A stretch of 64,000 bases of DNA from NCBI GenBank assembly GCA_951812895.1, contig OX638333.1:1230366-1294365 (forward strand), in the 5' to 3' direction. The stretch comes from an uncultured Roseovarius sp. (GTDB lineage Bacteria > Pseudomonadota > Alphaproteobacteria > Rhodobacterales > Rhodobacteraceae). This document shows positions 52,858 through 62,886 of the stretch, one piece after another (positions within the stretch are counted from its first letter, which is position 1; each line of letters starts with the position of its first letter). The notes beneath the pieces were generated by a model. The model saw only the letters and a list, made by a program, of their open reading frames with translations, did no database searches and had not been told where the DNA came from. Both the position numbers and the translations under genes were made by a program.

Positions 52858-52911
52858 AGACTTTCCTGAGGCGGTTCGTAATTGGCAGCACCTCGGAAAG
52901 TTTGAACCGGC

Positions 52912-53367
52912 TTATTCTGCGGTCGTTGGCTGATCGAGATTTATGTCGTTGTGAATACGGATCACACGGCCCGGCCATGTGGATTTGATATAGGCTAATA
53001 CCTGCAGGATTTCTTGATCATCCAGTAAATGTCCAAACCCGTTCATCCGGCTTTGATAATCACCACCGACCAGTGTTTCGACCCCATGTTTCACGACCAG
53101 AAACAGCTGGGTATCCGTGTGATGCCAGGTATGCCCGATCTCATCATGCGGTGGAGCGGGTAAAAATCCATCCTCACGTCGCGTGCGCCAATTCGGTTCG
53201 CCTTCAAGATTAAGGCCGTGGCAGGCGGCGCAAAACTTTCCATAAATCATCTCGCCCGCTTCGATTGCATTTGGATCCTGATAGGGGATGCTGATGGTCC
53301 AATCCCCTGCCGGGGCCGCGTTCGCGATACCCGCAAGCAGGACCGCCAAATGAAGTGTATTGCGCAT
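52912..53367 (-). CDS. Monohaem c-type cytochrome
   Basis: A 151-aa protein with a signal peptide ([20 protein letters not shown]), haem motif [12 protein letters not shown] (CxxCH) near residue 41 and a helical C-terminal segment ([17 protein letters not shown]) typical of class I cytochromes. The Met in [10 protein letters not shown] is a plausible sixth ligand. It is not next to an oxidase, so the partner is unknown. GAGGTG precedes the ATG at 53367, and it is divergent from ispH with about 130 nt between. Confidence 0.86.
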   Translation of the reverse strand: MRNTLHLAVLLAGIANAAPAGDWTISIPYQDPNAIEAGEMIYGKFCAACHGLNLEGEPNWRTRREDGFLPAPPHDEIGHTWHHTDTQLFLVVKHGVETLVGGDYQSRMNGFGHLLDDQEILQVLAYIKSTWPGRVIRIHNDINLDQPTTAE

Positions 53368-53501
53368 CGGGCTTCACCTCTTCGTTGAAACCATCTTTCC
53401 GTGTGCGGCGGGTAACGGTCAAATCAAGCCCACGTGACAGCGCATCACCTCTGGACGTCGCGCCACAGAGGACTTACCTGTCCCTTACCCAAGGAGATGT
53501 C

Positions 53502-54452
53502 ATGGCTCACCCGTCCCTCACCCTATATCTTGCCGCACCGCGCGGGTTCTGCGCTGGTGTTGATCGTGCAATCAAAATAGTTGAGCTGGCGCTTGAAAAA
53601 TGGGGAGCGCCTGTGTTTGTCCGCCATGAGATCGTGCACAATAAATATGTGGTCGATGACTTGCGCGCCAAAGGGGCTGTCTTCGTGGAAGAGCTGACCG
53701 AATGCCCTGATGACCGCCCGGTGATTTTTTCCGCCCACGGGGTCCCAAAAGCTGTCCCGGCAGAGGCGTCGCGGCGCGAAATGATTTTCGTCGATGCCAC
53801 CTGTCCCCTGGTGTCCAAAGTTCATATCGAAGCAGAGCGCCACGCTGCCAACGGGCTTCAAATCATCATGATCGGCCATGACGGCCACCCCGAAACCATC
53901 GGAACAATGGGCCAGCTGCCTGACGGCGAGGTTCTGTTGGTCGAAACGGTCGATGACGTGGCACACGTTACGGTACGCAACCCCGAACAATTGGCCTTTG
54001 TCACCCAGACCACGTTATCGGTTGATGACACCAGTGACATCGTTACCGCTCTTCAGGCGCGCTTTCCCGCCATCAAGGGCCCGCACAAGGAAGACATCTG
54101 TTACGCCACCACTAACCGGCAAGAGGCCGTCAAGGTGATAGCGGGTAAGGTTGACGCAATGCTGGTTGTAGGTGCGCCCAATTCGTCCAACTCACGCCGT
54201 TTGGTTGAGGTTGGAGCGAAAGCTGGATGTGCTTATGCGCAGCTGGTTCAACGCGCCACCGATATCGACTGGCGCGCCCTGGAAGGGGTCCAGTCCATCG
54301 GCCTGACCGCCGGAGCCTCAGCACCCGAAATTCTGGTTGATGAGGTGATCGCGGCACTGCAAGCGCGTTACGACGTAACTGTCGAAACCGTCGAAACCGC
54401 CAAGGAAAGCGTTCATTTCAAAGTGCCGCGTGTATTGCGGGAAACCGCATAA
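53502..54452 (+). CDS. ispH: 4-hydroxy-3-methylbut-2-enyl diphosphate reductase
   Basis: The last step of the MEP pathway, making IPP and DMAPP. It is 316 aa. The three cluster Cys are in [23 protein letters not shown] and [25 protein letters not shown] and [17 protein letters not shown] are also conserved. The ATG at 53502 has AAGGAG 6 nt upstream. A longer upstream frame is not supported. Confidence 0.96.
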   Translation: MAHPSLTLYLAAPRGFCAGVDRAIKIVELALEKWGAPVFVRHEIVHNKYVVDDLRAKGAVFVEELTECPDDRPVIFSAHGVPKAVPAEASRREMIFVDATCPLVSKVHIEAERHAANGLQIIMIGHDGHPETIGTMGQLPDGEVLLVETVDDVAHVTVRNPEQLAFVTQTTLSVDDTSDIVTALQARFPAIKGPHKEDICYATTNRQEAVKVIAGKVDAMLVVGAPNSSNSRRLVEVGAKAGCAYAQLVQRATDIDWRALEGVQSIGLTAGASAPEILVDEVIAALQARYDVTVETVETAKESVHFKVPRVLRETA

Positions 54453-54574
54453 ACCAGACCTATCGTACTTTCGTTTTACATCTGATTTCCGTGGAAGACG
54501 CTGAATATTGTCGGCAGTGCAAGGTCAGGATTTCCAGCCTTCCTCATCTCTCGTGATCTGCTAGCATTGCGGGC

Positions 54575-55228
54575 ATGAGAGAATTTTTCGTTTGGCTTAC
54601 AGGCAACATTATCACGACCTTTGCCCGGTTTATCACCGCAGTGCGCGCCATTTGGGATGGGGTTGAGCCTGTCGCGAAACAGCGGGTTTACTTTGCCAAC
54701 CACAGCTCCAACGGAGATTTCATTCTGATCTGGACGGTCCTGCCGCCGCGCCTGCGCGCCGCGACACGACCCGTTGCAGGCGGCGATTACTGGCTCGCCA
54801 CGCCGTTGAAGAAGTTCATCGGGCAGGATGTATTCAACGCCGTCCTCATTGATCGCAACCCCGAGACCCGCACCGAGGATCCGATGAAACAGATCATTTC
54901 AGCGCTAGATACCGGGGCTTCTCTTATCCTTTTCCCTGAAGGCACTCGCAACACCAGCGACACCCCCCTTCTGCCTTTCAAAAGCGGTATCTACAACATA
55001 TCAAAGGCGCGGTCGGATGTAGATCTGGTGCCGGTCTGGATCGAAAATCTGAACCACGTCATGCCAAAGGGAAAAGTCATTCCTGTGCCGCTGTTGTGCA
55101 CAGTTACTTTTGGTACGCCCCTTGAAAGAATCGAAGGCGAAAGCCGGGAAAGTTTTCTCACGCGTGCCGAAGAGACGTTGCTTGCCCTGCAACCAAAGGG
55201 CCCAGACATCAACAGGCAAGCAGCATGA
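54575..55228 (+). CDS. Lysophospholipid / 1-acylglycerol-3-phosphate acyltransferase-like protein
   Basis: A 217-aa PlsC-fold protein. The catalytic HxxxxD motif is NHSSNGDF near residue 47 and the acceptor-binding motif is LFPEGTRNTSD near residue 127. It is membrane associated through the N-terminal segment (FVWLTGNIITTFARFITA). It is the first of four genes joined by 4-nt overlaps, and with a CdsA-like and a CDP-alcohol transferase gene it suggests a complete route to a phospholipid head group. Confidence 0.85.
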   Translation: MREFFVWLTGNIITTFARFITAVRAIWDGVEPVAKQRVYFANHSSNGDFILIWTVLPPRLRAATRPVAGGDYWLATPLKKFIGQDVFNAVLIDRNPETRTEDPMKQIISALDTGASLILFPEGTRNTSDTPLLPFKSGIYNISKARSDVDLVPVWIENLNHVMPKGKVIPVPLLCTVTFGTPLERIEGESRESFLTRAEETLLALQPKGPDINRQAA

Positions 55229-56175
55229 ACGGAACACAATCAGATTTCCTGACGCTTCTTGCTGGCATCGGCGGGTTGTTGGTTGTGGCCACACTGATTG
55301 GCTATGTCCTCAAACGCAAACTGGCAGCCGACGGCCCCAACGATACGGTTGAAAACCTCAACGCACGCATTTTGGCATGGTGGGGAATGACCGGGTTTCT
55401 GGCAGTCGCATTTCTGGCGGGGCGTCTTGGCGTTATCCTGCTCTTTGCCTTTGCCTCTTTCGCGGCTTTGCGTGAATTCGTAACGCTGGTGCACCGCCGC
55501 GCGGCAGATCACTGGGCCATCGCGGCTGCATTTTTCATAGTACTGCCGATGCAATACTGGCTTATCTGGTATGAATGGCATGGGCTTTGGGCGATTTTCA
55601 TCCCCGTCTATGCCTTCCTTCTGCTGCCTGCTGTTACGGTTCTTCAGGGCGACACGCGTGATTTTCTGGTGCGCATATCTGAAATGCAGTGGGCGCTGAT
55701 GATCTGTGTCTACTGCGCCAGCCATGTGCCTGCGCTTTTGTTTTTGGACATCCCCGGATTTGAAGGTCGCAATGTGCTGCTCATCGCTTTCCTGATCGTG
55801 GTGGTGCAGCTGTCAGATGTATTGCAATACACGACGGGAAAATTGCTGGGTCGAAACAAAATCGCACCCAGCTTGTCACCTTCCAAAACCTGGGAAGGAT
55901 TCGTCGGTGGTATAACGTTGGCCACGCTTATTGGAACGGGTCTTTGGTGGATCACACCCTTTACACCCTTGCAGGCCGCAGCCCTTTCGCTGGCCATTAC
56001 CCTCGCGGGTTTTGTCGGCGGCTTGGTCATGTCTGCGATCAAGCGCGACAGGGGTGTCAAAGACTGGGGCCACATGATCGCTGGTCACGGTGGATTTATT
56101 GACCGTCTCGATTCAGTGGTGTTTTCAGCGCCATTGTTTTTTCACCTGACCCGATATTTCTGGTCAGCAACATGA
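55225..56175 (+). CDS. Phosphatidate cytidylyltransferase-like protein (CdsA family)
   Basis: Predicted to make CDP-diacylglycerol from phosphatidate and CTP. It is 316 aa with about eight hydrophobic segments and the CdsA signature at the C-terminus: SAIKRDRGVKDWGHMIAGHGGFIDRLDS. GRNKIAPSLSPSKTWEGFVGG is the second conserved block. Another cdsA probably exists elsewhere, so this may be the paralogue dedicated to this operon. It overlaps both neighbours by 4 nt. Confidence 0.88.
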   Translation: MNGTQSDFLTLLAGIGGLLVVATLIGYVLKRKLAADGPNDTVENLNARILAWWGMTGFLAVAFLAGRLGVILLFAFASFAALREFVTLVHRRAADHWAIAAAFFIVLPMQYWLIWYEWHGLWAIFIPVYAFLLLPAVTVLQGDTRDFLVRISEMQWALMICVYCASHVPALLFLDIPGFEGRNVLLIAFLIVVVQLSDVLQYTTGKLLGRNKIAPSLSPSKTWEGFVGGITLATLIGTGLWWITPFTPLQAAALSLAITLAGFVGGLVMSAIKRDRGVKDWGHMIAGHGGFIDRLDSVVFSAPLFFHLTRYFWSAT

Positions 56176-56543
56176 AGGACCTGCTGCGCAGTAACCTGGC
56201 CCATATGGCTGGCGGCTTTGCCTTGATGGGAAGCTGGGCCGTCTGGGCCAATTCGGCTCACGCGATGCCCGCACCGCTTTGGGCAGGACTGACCCAAGGC
56301 ACACTGACCGCTATTATTACACTTGGCCTTAAGCGACTGGTCGAGGCGCTTGTGAACCGGTTGCCCGGACCGTCGGGTTTGGTTGTGCCACCGCTAGCCG
56401 CATGCGCGGTTTCGGTCACTTTACTGTTTGTCATTCACAGCCTTGTCGGCACGCCTGAGGTTTTGACTACGCTGGCCCTGCCCTCAACCGTGGCTACGAT
56501 TTACGCCGCATTGTACACGCTACGTCTGCGGTCCGAAAAATGA
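56172..56543 (+). CDS. Small membrane protein of the phospholipid operon
   Basis: A 123-aa protein with about four hydrophobic segments (residues about 10-28, 33-50, 68-92, 96-115). I do not recognise it. The 4-nt overlaps on both sides with CdsA-like and CDP-alcohol transferase genes suggest a role in the same pathway, for example lipid handling or enzyme assembly. That is an inference from context only. Confidence 0.68.
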   Translation: MKDLLRSNLAHMAGGFALMGSWAVWANSAHAMPAPLWAGLTQGTLTAIITLGLKRLVEALVNRLPGPSGLVVPPLAACAVSVTLLFVIHSLVGTPEVLTTLALPSTVATIYAALYTLRLRSEK

Positions 56544-57184
56544 CCCAAACACGCCGCCCCATAAACAGCCGCCAGACCGGCTGGGCCAAGAAAACAGCCC
56601 GTTGGCTTGCCCAAACCCGCCTGACGCCAAACCGAATTTCACAAGGGTCGGTTTTGTTCGCGGCGCTGGCGTTTGCCTGTTTCTGGGCCACTGCCGATAC
56701 CGGCCCGGCATGGGACATCGCCCTGTTTTTAATTGCGGCACTGGCTTGTCAGTTCCGGCTATTGTGCAATCTCTTTGATGGCATGGTCGCGGTCGAGGGC
56801 GGCAAGTCAGAGCCAGACGGGCCATTCTGGAACGAGGCCCCCGACCGCGCAGCAGATGCATTAATCTTTACCGGCGCCGGGCTGGCTGTTGGCTCCCTGG
56901 CGCTTGGCCTCGCAGCAACCACACTTGCCATCGCAACGGCTTATGTTCGCGAACTGGGACGCGCTGAAGGCCTGCCGCCCGACTTCTCCGGTCCACTCGC
57001 CAAACCACAGCGCATGGCACTGGTGACTGCAGGGGCCGTTTTGACCGCAATTGAATCCGGCATAACCGGCACTGGATACACCCTCTTTGTTACTCTCTGG
57101 GTGGTCATGATCGGCACCGGCGTCACAGCCGTTTTGCGAGGTAACCGCATGATCCGGCGTCTCAAATCAAACGGTGAGAATTGA
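56540..57184 (+). CDS. Divergent CDP-alcohol phosphatidyltransferase
   Basis: A 214-aa membrane enzyme. The CDP-alcohol signature is recognisable but altered: D80-G-M-V-A-V (Arg replaced by Val85), G94, Asn98 in the third acidic position, Asp102, plus an extra Asp106, and the upstream Asp is Asn77. NLFDGMVAVEGG resembles a variant subfamily found beside CdsA-like and PlsC-like genes, comparable in logic to E. coli ynbA/ynbB. The head-group alcohol is unknown. Confidence 0.82.
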   Translation: MTQTRRPINSRQTGWAKKTARWLAQTRLTPNRISQGSVLFAALAFACFWATADTGPAWDIALFLIAALACQFRLLCNLFDGMVAVEGGKSEPDGPFWNEAPDRAADALIFTGAGLAVGSLALGLAATTLAIATAYVRELGRAEGLPPDFSGPLAKPQRMALVTAGAVLTAIESGITGTGYTLFVTLWVVMIGTGVTAVLRGNRMIRRLKSNGEN

Positions 57185-57256
57185 CAATGTAGCCTTGCCC
57201 GGCTGCAGGGAATTCCGTAGGTGTGATCCGACCATCCGATCCATCAGAGGCCACGA

Positions 57257-57850
57257 ATGACAGGCGACAGCGAGACCTTAAAGATCTACGGCGAGCGCGC
57301 CGGTGAGTATGCACAGCTGATCGAAGACGGCGCGACCGATCCGCGGCTCGCGACTTTCATTGCTGCGTTGCCACAGGGTGCGCATGTGCTTGACCTCGGC
57401 TGTGGCCCGGGCCAGTCCGCGGCGCGAATGGCCGCAGCCGGTTTAAACGTGACGGCAACTGACGCGGTACCTGAAATGGTTGAACTGGCGGCTCAAACCG
57501 ATGGCGTCACTGCAAAGGTGGCTACATTTGACGATATTTCCGGTACCGACCTCTATATGGGCATCTGGGCGAACTTTTCCCTGCTTCACGCGCCACGCGC
57601 CGATATGCCCCGACACCTCGCCACCCTGCGCCGTGCTCTGTGCACAGGCGGACTGTTTCACATCGGGATGAAAACCGGCAGCGGTGAAAAACGCGACAGT
57701 CTTGGTCGGCGCTACACTTACTACACCGCCGATGAGCTTCATGATCTGTTGCGTGACGCCGGCTTTGACCCGTTTTCCAGCCACACCGGCAGCGATGTTG
57801 GCCTCGACGGGGTCGAGGCGTCGTGGGTGACTATAGCCGCGCATGGCTGA
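57257..57850 (+). CDS. SAM-dependent methyltransferase (class I)
   Basis: A 197-aa class I methyltransferase. The SAM motif [19 protein letters not shown] is near residue 43 and [15 protein letters not shown] follows. [34 protein letters not shown] is the usual post-motif region. The substrate is unknown. It overlaps rnhA by 8 nt and follows the phospholipid operon by 72 nt. Confidence 0.86.
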   Translation: MTGDSETLKIYGERAGEYAQLIEDGATDPRLATFIAALPQGAHVLDLGCGPGQSAARMAAAGLNVTATDAVPEMVELAAQTDGVTAKVATFDDISGTDLYMGIWANFSLLHAPRADMPRHLATLRRALCTGGLFHIGMKTGSGEKRDSLGRRYTYYTADELHDLLRDAGFDPFSSHTGSDVGLDGVEASWVTIAAHG

Positions 57851-58310
57851 ACTGTTCGCCTATACGGATGGAGCTTGTTCCGGCAATCCCGGCCCCGGTG
57901 GCTGGGGTGTGTTGTTGCGTGCCATGGATGGAGAAAACATCATTAAGGAGCGTACACTTTGCGGTGGAGAGGCGGAAACCACCAACAACCGGATGGAGTT
58001 GCTCGCCGCCATTAATGCACTTGAGGCCCTGACCAAGCCCAGCCGCCTGACCGTTGTTACAGACAGCGCCTATGTCAAAAATGGTGTCACGGGCTGGATT
58101 TTCGGATGGAAACGCAACGGTTGGAAAACTTCAGCTAAGAAGCCGGTCAAGAACGTTGAGTTGTGGCAACGGCTGGATGAGACTAATGCCCGTCATGACG
58201 TTACCTGGGAGTGGGTAAAAGGCCATGCCGGCCACCCTGAAAATGAGCGCGCGGATGAACTTGCCCGCGAAGGGATGGAGCCTTTCAAACCGGAAAAGGA
58301 AACGCCGTGA
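57843..58310 (+). CDS. rnhA: Ribonuclease HI
   Basis: Cleaves RNA in RNA-DNA hybrids. It is 155 aa. The catalytic acidic residues are visible: [16 protein letters not shown] (Asp), [13 protein letters not shown] (Glu), [10 protein letters not shown] (Asp) and [11 protein letters not shown] (Asp). The basic loop [17 protein letters not shown] is present. It overlaps the methyltransferase gene and, by 4 nt, the TRIC gene. Confidence 0.96.
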   Translation: MAELFAYTDGACSGNPGPGGWGVLLRAMDGENIIKERTLCGGEAETTNNRMELLAAINALEALTKPSRLTVVTDSAYVKNGVTGWIFGWKRNGWKTSAKKPVKNVELWQRLDETNARHDVTWEWVKGHAGHPENERADELAREGMEPFKPEKETP

Positions 58311-58936
58311 CGGCTCTGGCGTTGCTTGACTATGCCGCGGTGCTGATATTCGCACTCACCGGCGCATTGGTCGCCAGCAGGGCACAGCTCGACATCGTGG
58401 GCTTTGCTTTCGTTGCCTGCCTCACCGCCGTTGGTGGCGGAACCGTGCGCGACGTGCTGTTAGACCGGAACCCGGTGTTCTGGATTGCTGATCCCAGCCA
58501 CATCATGATCGCCTGCGCCGCCGCGCTGTTGATCTTTTTCACCGCCCATATGGCCGAAAGCCGTCTGCGCTGGCTGTTCTGGCTCGACAGTTTTGCACTG
58601 GCTGTTGCGGTGCCGGCCGGGGTAGGTCTTGCCTTGCTGTTGGAGAAATCCGGTGTGATCGTTGTCATCATGGGAATGGTAACCGGGTGCATGGGCGGCT
58701 TGCTGCGCGATGTCGTGTGTAACGAGGTGCCGCTGGTACTGCGTCAGGGAGAGCTTTACGTGACCGCTGCGCTGGCCGGCTCGCTACTGGCCGTGGGATT
58801 ATGGCAGTTTACCAATTCACCCTTGATTGTGCTGGGCAGTTGCGCGGCAATGACATGGGCCCTGCGTGCCGGTTCGCTGACTTTCGGCTGGCAGCTCCCG
58901 GTCTACCGGTCACGTCCACCAAAAAACAAAAGCTAA
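58307..58936 (+). CDS. TRIC-type cation channel family protein (UPF0126)
   Basis: A 209-aa protein with two repeats of a TRIC half: [35 protein letters not shown] and [39 protein letters not shown]. The GGGTVRD and GGLLRD motifs are the kinked helix signatures. Bacterial TRIC proteins conduct monovalent cations. It is coupled to rnhA. Confidence 0.88.
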   Translation: MTALALLDYAAVLIFALTGALVASRAQLDIVGFAFVACLTAVGGGTVRDVLLDRNPVFWIADPSHIMIACAAALLIFFTAHMAESRLRWLFWLDSFALAVAVPAGVGLALLLEKSGVIVVIMGMVTGCMGGLLRDVVCNEVPLVLRQGELYVTAALAGSLLAVGLWQFTNSPLIVLGSCAAMTWALRAGSLTFGWQLPVYRSRPPKNKS

Positions 58937-59015
58937 CTTAACCGACGCAGTCTTGGCCTCGACAGTTTAACTCTCTAACCTCTGTTCATCAGAATTTACC
59001 AAACAAAGGTGCCTA

Positions 59016-59864
59016 ATGCTGTGTCGAATAGGAGAGGTTGAGGTTTGGCGAATACTGGAAATCAACGCGCCTTACCGTTCACCTGAGGAGCTCTTTCCAA
59101 CCGCAGGACCCGAGGTTCGCGATGTCATCAAAACCCACGCCCCGGAACAGCTTTGCCCCGCGACGGGGCACCTGATCCTGCCCATTCAGGGATTCTTGTT
59201 GAAAACGCCGTCGCACAACATTCTTGTCGACAGCTGCGTCGGCAATGACAAATCTGTCCCTGGTCATCTGGATTGGCACCAAAGATCAGGCAGCCGATTT
59301 ATGATGGCGCTCAAAGCGGCTGGTATCGGACCTGAAGATGTGCACTATGTGCTTTGCACCCATCTTCACACCGATCATGTCGGCTGGAATACAAGGCTAA
59401 AGGATGGGCGATGGGTTCCGACATTCACCAACGCGCGTTATCTGTTTCCGGACGCCGATGAGACCCATTATCGGGAACTGCAGGGGGATTCATACACTGA
59501 AAGCGTGCTGCCCGTCATCGCAGCCGGACAAGCGGAAATGGTCAGTGCAGGCCATATGCTGGGCGATCATGTCACGCTCATTCCGACCCCGGGGCACACG
59601 CCAGGCCATGTCTCGATCCTGGTCAAAAGCGGTAATGCCGAGGCGGTGATCACAGGTGATGCGTTGCATTCAACTGCGCAATGCTGGCGACCGGACTGGC
59701 ATTTCAAGTTTGATGTGGATGCTGAACAGGCCGCAAAATCGCGCCGTGAGTTGCTGGAAAACGCCTCAGAAACAAACCGGCGGGTTCTGGGCAATCATTT
59801 CACGCTGCCATCGATCGGGCGTGTGCGGGCAGAAGGGGATGCTTTCCGGTGGGAGGACGATTAG
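59016..59864 (+). CDS. MBL-fold metallo-hydrolase
   Basis: A 282-aa metallo-beta-lactamase fold. The zinc motif HLHTDHVGW (HxHxDH) is at about residues 113-121; a further His lies in TPGHTPGHVS, an Asp in ITGDALH and a His in VLGNHF. The fold is that of glyoxalase-II-like or lactonase-like hydrolases; the substrate cannot be fixed. It is monocistronic, 80 nt after the TRIC gene. Confidence 0.88.
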   Translation: MLCRIGEVEVWRILEINAPYRSPEELFPTAGPEVRDVIKTHAPEQLCPATGHLILPIQGFLLKTPSHNILVDSCVGNDKSVPGHLDWHQRSGSRFMMALKAAGIGPEDVHYVLCTHLHTDHVGWNTRLKDGRWVPTFTNARYLFPDADETHYRELQGDSYTESVLPVIAAGQAEMVSAGHMLGDHVTLIPTPGHTPGHVSILVKSGNAEAVITGDALHSTAQCWRPDWHFKFDVDAEQAAKSRRELLENASETNRRVLGNHFTLPSIGRVRAEGDAFRWEDD

Positions 59865-59988
59865 GGGAAGACCTCTGCCATTGATCACCTTGCCACCAAG
59901 CCGCGTATAGCCGAAGCGTGCGAGGGAATTGCACGAAATACAGCGACAGGCCATCTGTGAAGCCAGCTCAAATTTTCAAGCCGTAACC

Positions 59989-60324
59989 CTAGCCCTTAAC
60001 CGGATACCGATCCGGTTCCTCGAATACATCAATAACCCGCGTTCCCGCCCTGATTTTCGCCCCATGTTCCACACCGGATGGAATCGAGTAGCTGTCACCG
60101 GGTCCATATGTGCGTGTTTCGCCGCCAATGGTGAATTCTATTTCACCTTCAATAACCGTTCCCCATTGCGCCTTATGCGCATGCATCGGCAGGATCATAT
60201 CCTGCACGAACGTGAAAAATGCCACCATTCCTGCGTCAGACCGGATGACACGTGTTTGAACCACATCTTCCGGAAATGGCACATCAAGTGCCGGAAAATT
60301 CATAATGAAATCTGGATATCGCAT
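59989..60324 (-). CDS. Single-domain cupin
   Basis: A 111-aa protein of cupin fold. The two cupin motifs are visible: MHAHKAQWGTVIEGEIEF (motif 1) and GDSYSIPSGVEHGAKI (motif 2), with the metal-binding His/Gln/Glu set partly kept. It starts at 60324. A role in small-molecule isomerisation or binding is typical of these single cupins; no substrate is suggested by the neighbours. Confidence 0.84.
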   Translation of the reverse strand: MRYPDFIMNFPALDVPFPEDVVQTRVIRSDAGMVAFFTFVQDMILPMHAHKAQWGTVIEGEIEFTIGGETRTYGPGDSYSIPSGVEHGAKIRAGTRVIDVFEEPDRYPVKG

Positions 60325-60397
60325 GTCATTGACTCCAATAAATTAAGTTGCCGATCAAAAAAATGAAATCTCTGACGAGCTGATCAGTTCAACACGC

Positions 60398-60637
60398 CTA
60401 TTTCTTGGCAAAATAGGTCTGCCAAACCCAGATCAACAGCAGCGCCCCCAGCACCGCGCCAACAAACCCGCCGAAAAAACCGGCCACCTGCAGCACGAAG
60501 CGGATCAGCACCCCACCGATCAGCGCACCGCCGATGCCAATGGCCATCGTGGTCACGATGTCAGCCTCAATCTTCATCAGCCGTGTCGCCAGAAACCCCG
60601 CTGCCGCCCCGACAATGATCAGATAAATGACAACCAT
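60398..60637 (-). CDS. GlsB/YeaQ/YmgE-family stress membrane protein
   Basis: A 79-aa protein of three helices. IIVGAAAGFLATRLMKIEADIVTTMAIGIGGALIGGVLI is the transglycosylase-associated (YeaQ) pattern with its Gly-rich helices, and GGFVGAVLGALLLIWVWQ is the last helix. The family is induced by stress in other bacteria. It lies 9 nt after the next gene upstream. Confidence 0.86.
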   Translation of the reverse strand: MVVIYLIIVGAAAGFLATRLMKIEADIVTTMAIGIGGALIGGVLIRFVLQVAGFFGGFVGAVLGALLLIWVWQTYFAKK

Positions 60638-60646
60638 AACCTTCTC

Positions 60647-60889
60647 CTATCTGCGCTTACGCCAGTGCGTCGGCACAATAATCAGCGCCCCCACCGATGA
60701 CAGGATCGCATCAATCCCGGCGGTTCCGAATTTAAAGCCAAACATAATTCTTACAAAATAGAACAAGAACGCCCCGCCCACACAAATGATGATCGACGGC
60801 AGATATCCATTGCGCGTGAACCCGCTTTTTTCACTGACATAGCCAACGATCCCAGCGATCACGACCGTGCCGAACAATTGCAGGAACAT
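60647..60889 (-). CDS. Small membrane protein related to YeaQ family
   Basis: An 80-aa protein with three hydrophobic segments: LFGTVVIAGIVGYVSEKSGF, PSIIICVGGAFLFYFVRIMFG and AILSSVGALIIVPTHW. The order resembles the adjacent YeaQ-like gene, suggesting an old duplication. Its start at 60889 is 15 nt after the fmt stop, so it probably belongs to the fmt transcript. No function is known. Confidence 0.7.
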   Translation of the reverse strand: MFLQLFGTVVIAGIVGYVSEKSGFTRNGYLPSIIICVGGAFLFYFVRIMFGFKFGTAGIDAILSSVGALIIVPTHWRKRR

Positions 60890-60904
60890 TGCGTTTCCCC
60901 TCGC

Positions 60905-61810
60905 CTATAATCTCGTGCCTTTGTTCAGCGGCATGCCCCGCATGAACTCTGTACTATCCTGCGCGCCCTTGCCTGCACGTTGCAAGCGCAAAACCTGTAC
61001 CGCGCCGCGCCCGCAGGCAACGGTCAGCGCATCGTCCAGAACCTGCCCCGGCGCGCCACATCCCTGCGCCACACGTGATTTTAGCAGCTTCAGCCGCTGG
61101 CCATCTGATTCTGTCCATGCCCCCGGAAAGGGCGACAGACCGCGAATATGCCGGTCCACTTCCTCGGCACGCCAGGACCAGTCGATCCGCGCCTCTGCCT
61201 TATCAATCTTCTCGGCATAAACGACCCCGGCTTCGGCCTGCACCTGAGGCTTCAGCTTCTCAATCCCGGCAATAGCCTTTGTAATCAACGCTGCACCCAT
61301 CTCTGAAAGCCGGTCATGCAATTCACCAGCCGTCTCTCCCGGGCCGATTGGTGTGGCTTCGCGCAACAGAATCGGCCCGGTATCAAGGCCGGCCTCCATC
61401 TGCATAATGCAGACACCGGTCTCGGCATCGCCGGCCATGATCGCCCTCTGGATAGGCGCTGCCCCGCGCCAGCGCGGAAGCAAAGAAGCATGAATATTCA
61501 GGCACCCCAACCGGGGTGCATCCAGCACCGCCTGCGGCAGGATCAACCCATAAGCCACAACAACCGCCACATCCGCCTCAAGGGCTGCAAAGTCAAGTTG
61601 CGCCGCGTCGTCTTTCAGGCTCAACGGGTGACGCACGTCTATCCCCAATTCCATTGCACGGGAGTGGACGGGACCGGGCCGCTCTTTCTTGCCACGCCCG
61701 GCTGGACGTAACGGCTGGCTGTAAACGGCTGCAATCTCATGACCCGCCGCCACCAGCGCCTCAAGCACCGGCACCGAAAAATCGGGCGTTCCCATAAATA
61801 TTACGCGCAT
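60905..61810 (-). CDS. fmt: Methionyl-tRNA formyltransferase
   Basis: Formylates initiator Met-tRNA; the formyl group is later removed by the deformylase encoded at 63.4-63.9 kb. It is 301 aa. [19 protein letters not shown] is at the N-terminus, and [18 protein letters not shown] (SLLPxxRGAAP) marks the folate/formyl site. The start at 61808-61810 has GGGAGG 5 nt upstream; a longer frame to 61969 lacks this. It is separated from the def pair by an oppositely oriented gene. Confidence 0.96.
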   Translation of the reverse strand: MRVIFMGTPDFSVPVLEALVAAGHEIAAVYSQPLRPAGRGKKERPGPVHSRAMELGIDVRHPLSLKDDAAQLDFAALEADVAVVVAYGLILPQAVLDAPRLGCLNIHASLLPRWRGAAPIQRAIMAGDAETGVCIMQMEAGLDTGPILLREATPIGPGETAGELHDRLSEMGAALITKAIAGIEKLKPQVQAEAGVVYAEKIDKAEARIDWSWRAEEVDRHIRGLSPFPGAWTESDGQRLKLLKSRVAQGCGAPGQVLDDALTVACGRGAVQVLRLQRAGKGAQDSTEFMRGMPLNKGTRL

Positions 61811-62029
61811 GACACCTCCCGCCGGGCAAGGTTCACCCTGCCTTTGCGCCGCTTTTACCCAAGCCCGATGGGGTGCACCACTTTTTTTGGCATTTCGCAG
61901 GTCTTTCGAAGTTGTTTCCAAAGATAAGTGTGGATGACGGTTGAACGGAACGAAACGGGCATTCGCCAAATCTTCGAATTTCTCGTTACATAGGTTAAGC
62001 TAGCATCGAGAACGGGATTTAGGGGGCCC

Positions 62030-62815
62030 ATGAAAATCAGATTGCTGAACGAGAACCTAGTTTCAGACCTTTGCTGGCTAGCCGAATATGGATTTTCAGC
62101 CTGGATTGAATACAACGGTAAGAAGATAGTCTTCGACACTGGCTGGTCGGACGTTTGGTGCCGAAATGCCGAGACGGCCAAGATCGATTTGGCGTCAGCG
62201 GATGTGATTGCACTTTCTCATTTTCATAGTGATCACTCCCGAGGCCTCCTGTTCCATCCATTTACAGAAAGGAAGAAACTGGTCGTCCATCCGCGCGCCC
62301 TTTCGGCCATGCTGAACCCATTTATCGAGCCGCCAGACCGCCATTTTCCCCACAACTATGCCGAAATAGAACAAAAGATCCGGTCTGATTTTGAGATCGT
62401 GGAAGCAGCCGACCCGCACGAGCTTACATCTGGTGCATTTTTCTTAGGCGAAATCCCTCGGGTCGTCCCGTTTGAACGCGGTTATTACTATGAAGATCCA
62501 ATGCCCGACGACACCGCCCTAGCGTTTCGCACGGACAAGGGGGCTGTGATCGTGACCGGTTGTTCACACAGTGGAATATGTAACATCTGCACATACGCCA
62601 AAGAGGTCACAGGACAAGAGATTCATGCCGTTATCGGTGGTTTCCACTTGGTAAACCCCGAAAAGCCTGCAGTGAACGAAACAATTGAGTGGTTCAGGTC
62701 TGAGAACATCCCACGGCTTCTGCCAGTACATTGTGTATCCTTCGACATTCAGGCCCGACTGCAAACCGAGTTTGGCTATGATCGACCTGGTGCAGGTTCG
62801 TTGATCGAGTTGTAG
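62030..62815 (+). CDS. MBL-fold hydrolase, COG1237-like
   Basis: A 261-aa metallo-beta-lactamase fold: IALSHFHSDHSRGLLFHP (HxHxDH) near residue 63, VIVTGCSHSGICNI (conserved Cys-Ser-His), GGFHLVN and LPVHCVSFD. This matches the family of 7,8-dihydropterin-6-methyl-4-(ribofuranosyl)aminobenzene-5'-phosphate synthase-like proteins, which are diverse in bacteria. It is rightward, while def and fmt on both sides are leftward. Confidence 0.82.
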   Translation: MKIRLLNENLVSDLCWLAEYGFSAWIEYNGKKIVFDTGWSDVWCRNAETAKIDLASADVIALSHFHSDHSRGLLFHPFTERKKLVVHPRALSAMLNPFIEPPDRHFPHNYAEIEQKIRSDFEIVEAADPHELTSGAFFLGEIPRVVPFERGYYYEDPMPDDTALAFRTDKGAVIVTGCSHSGICNICTYAKEVTGQEIHAVIGGFHLVNPEKPAVNETIEWFRSENIPRLLPVHCVSFDIQARLQTEFGYDRPGAGSLIEL

Positions 62816-62886
62816 TTCTCCAATGGCCGTTCTAGGCTCAATGCAGGCCTAACACGCCCCTGGTGGCCTCTCCGCAAAACACCGCT

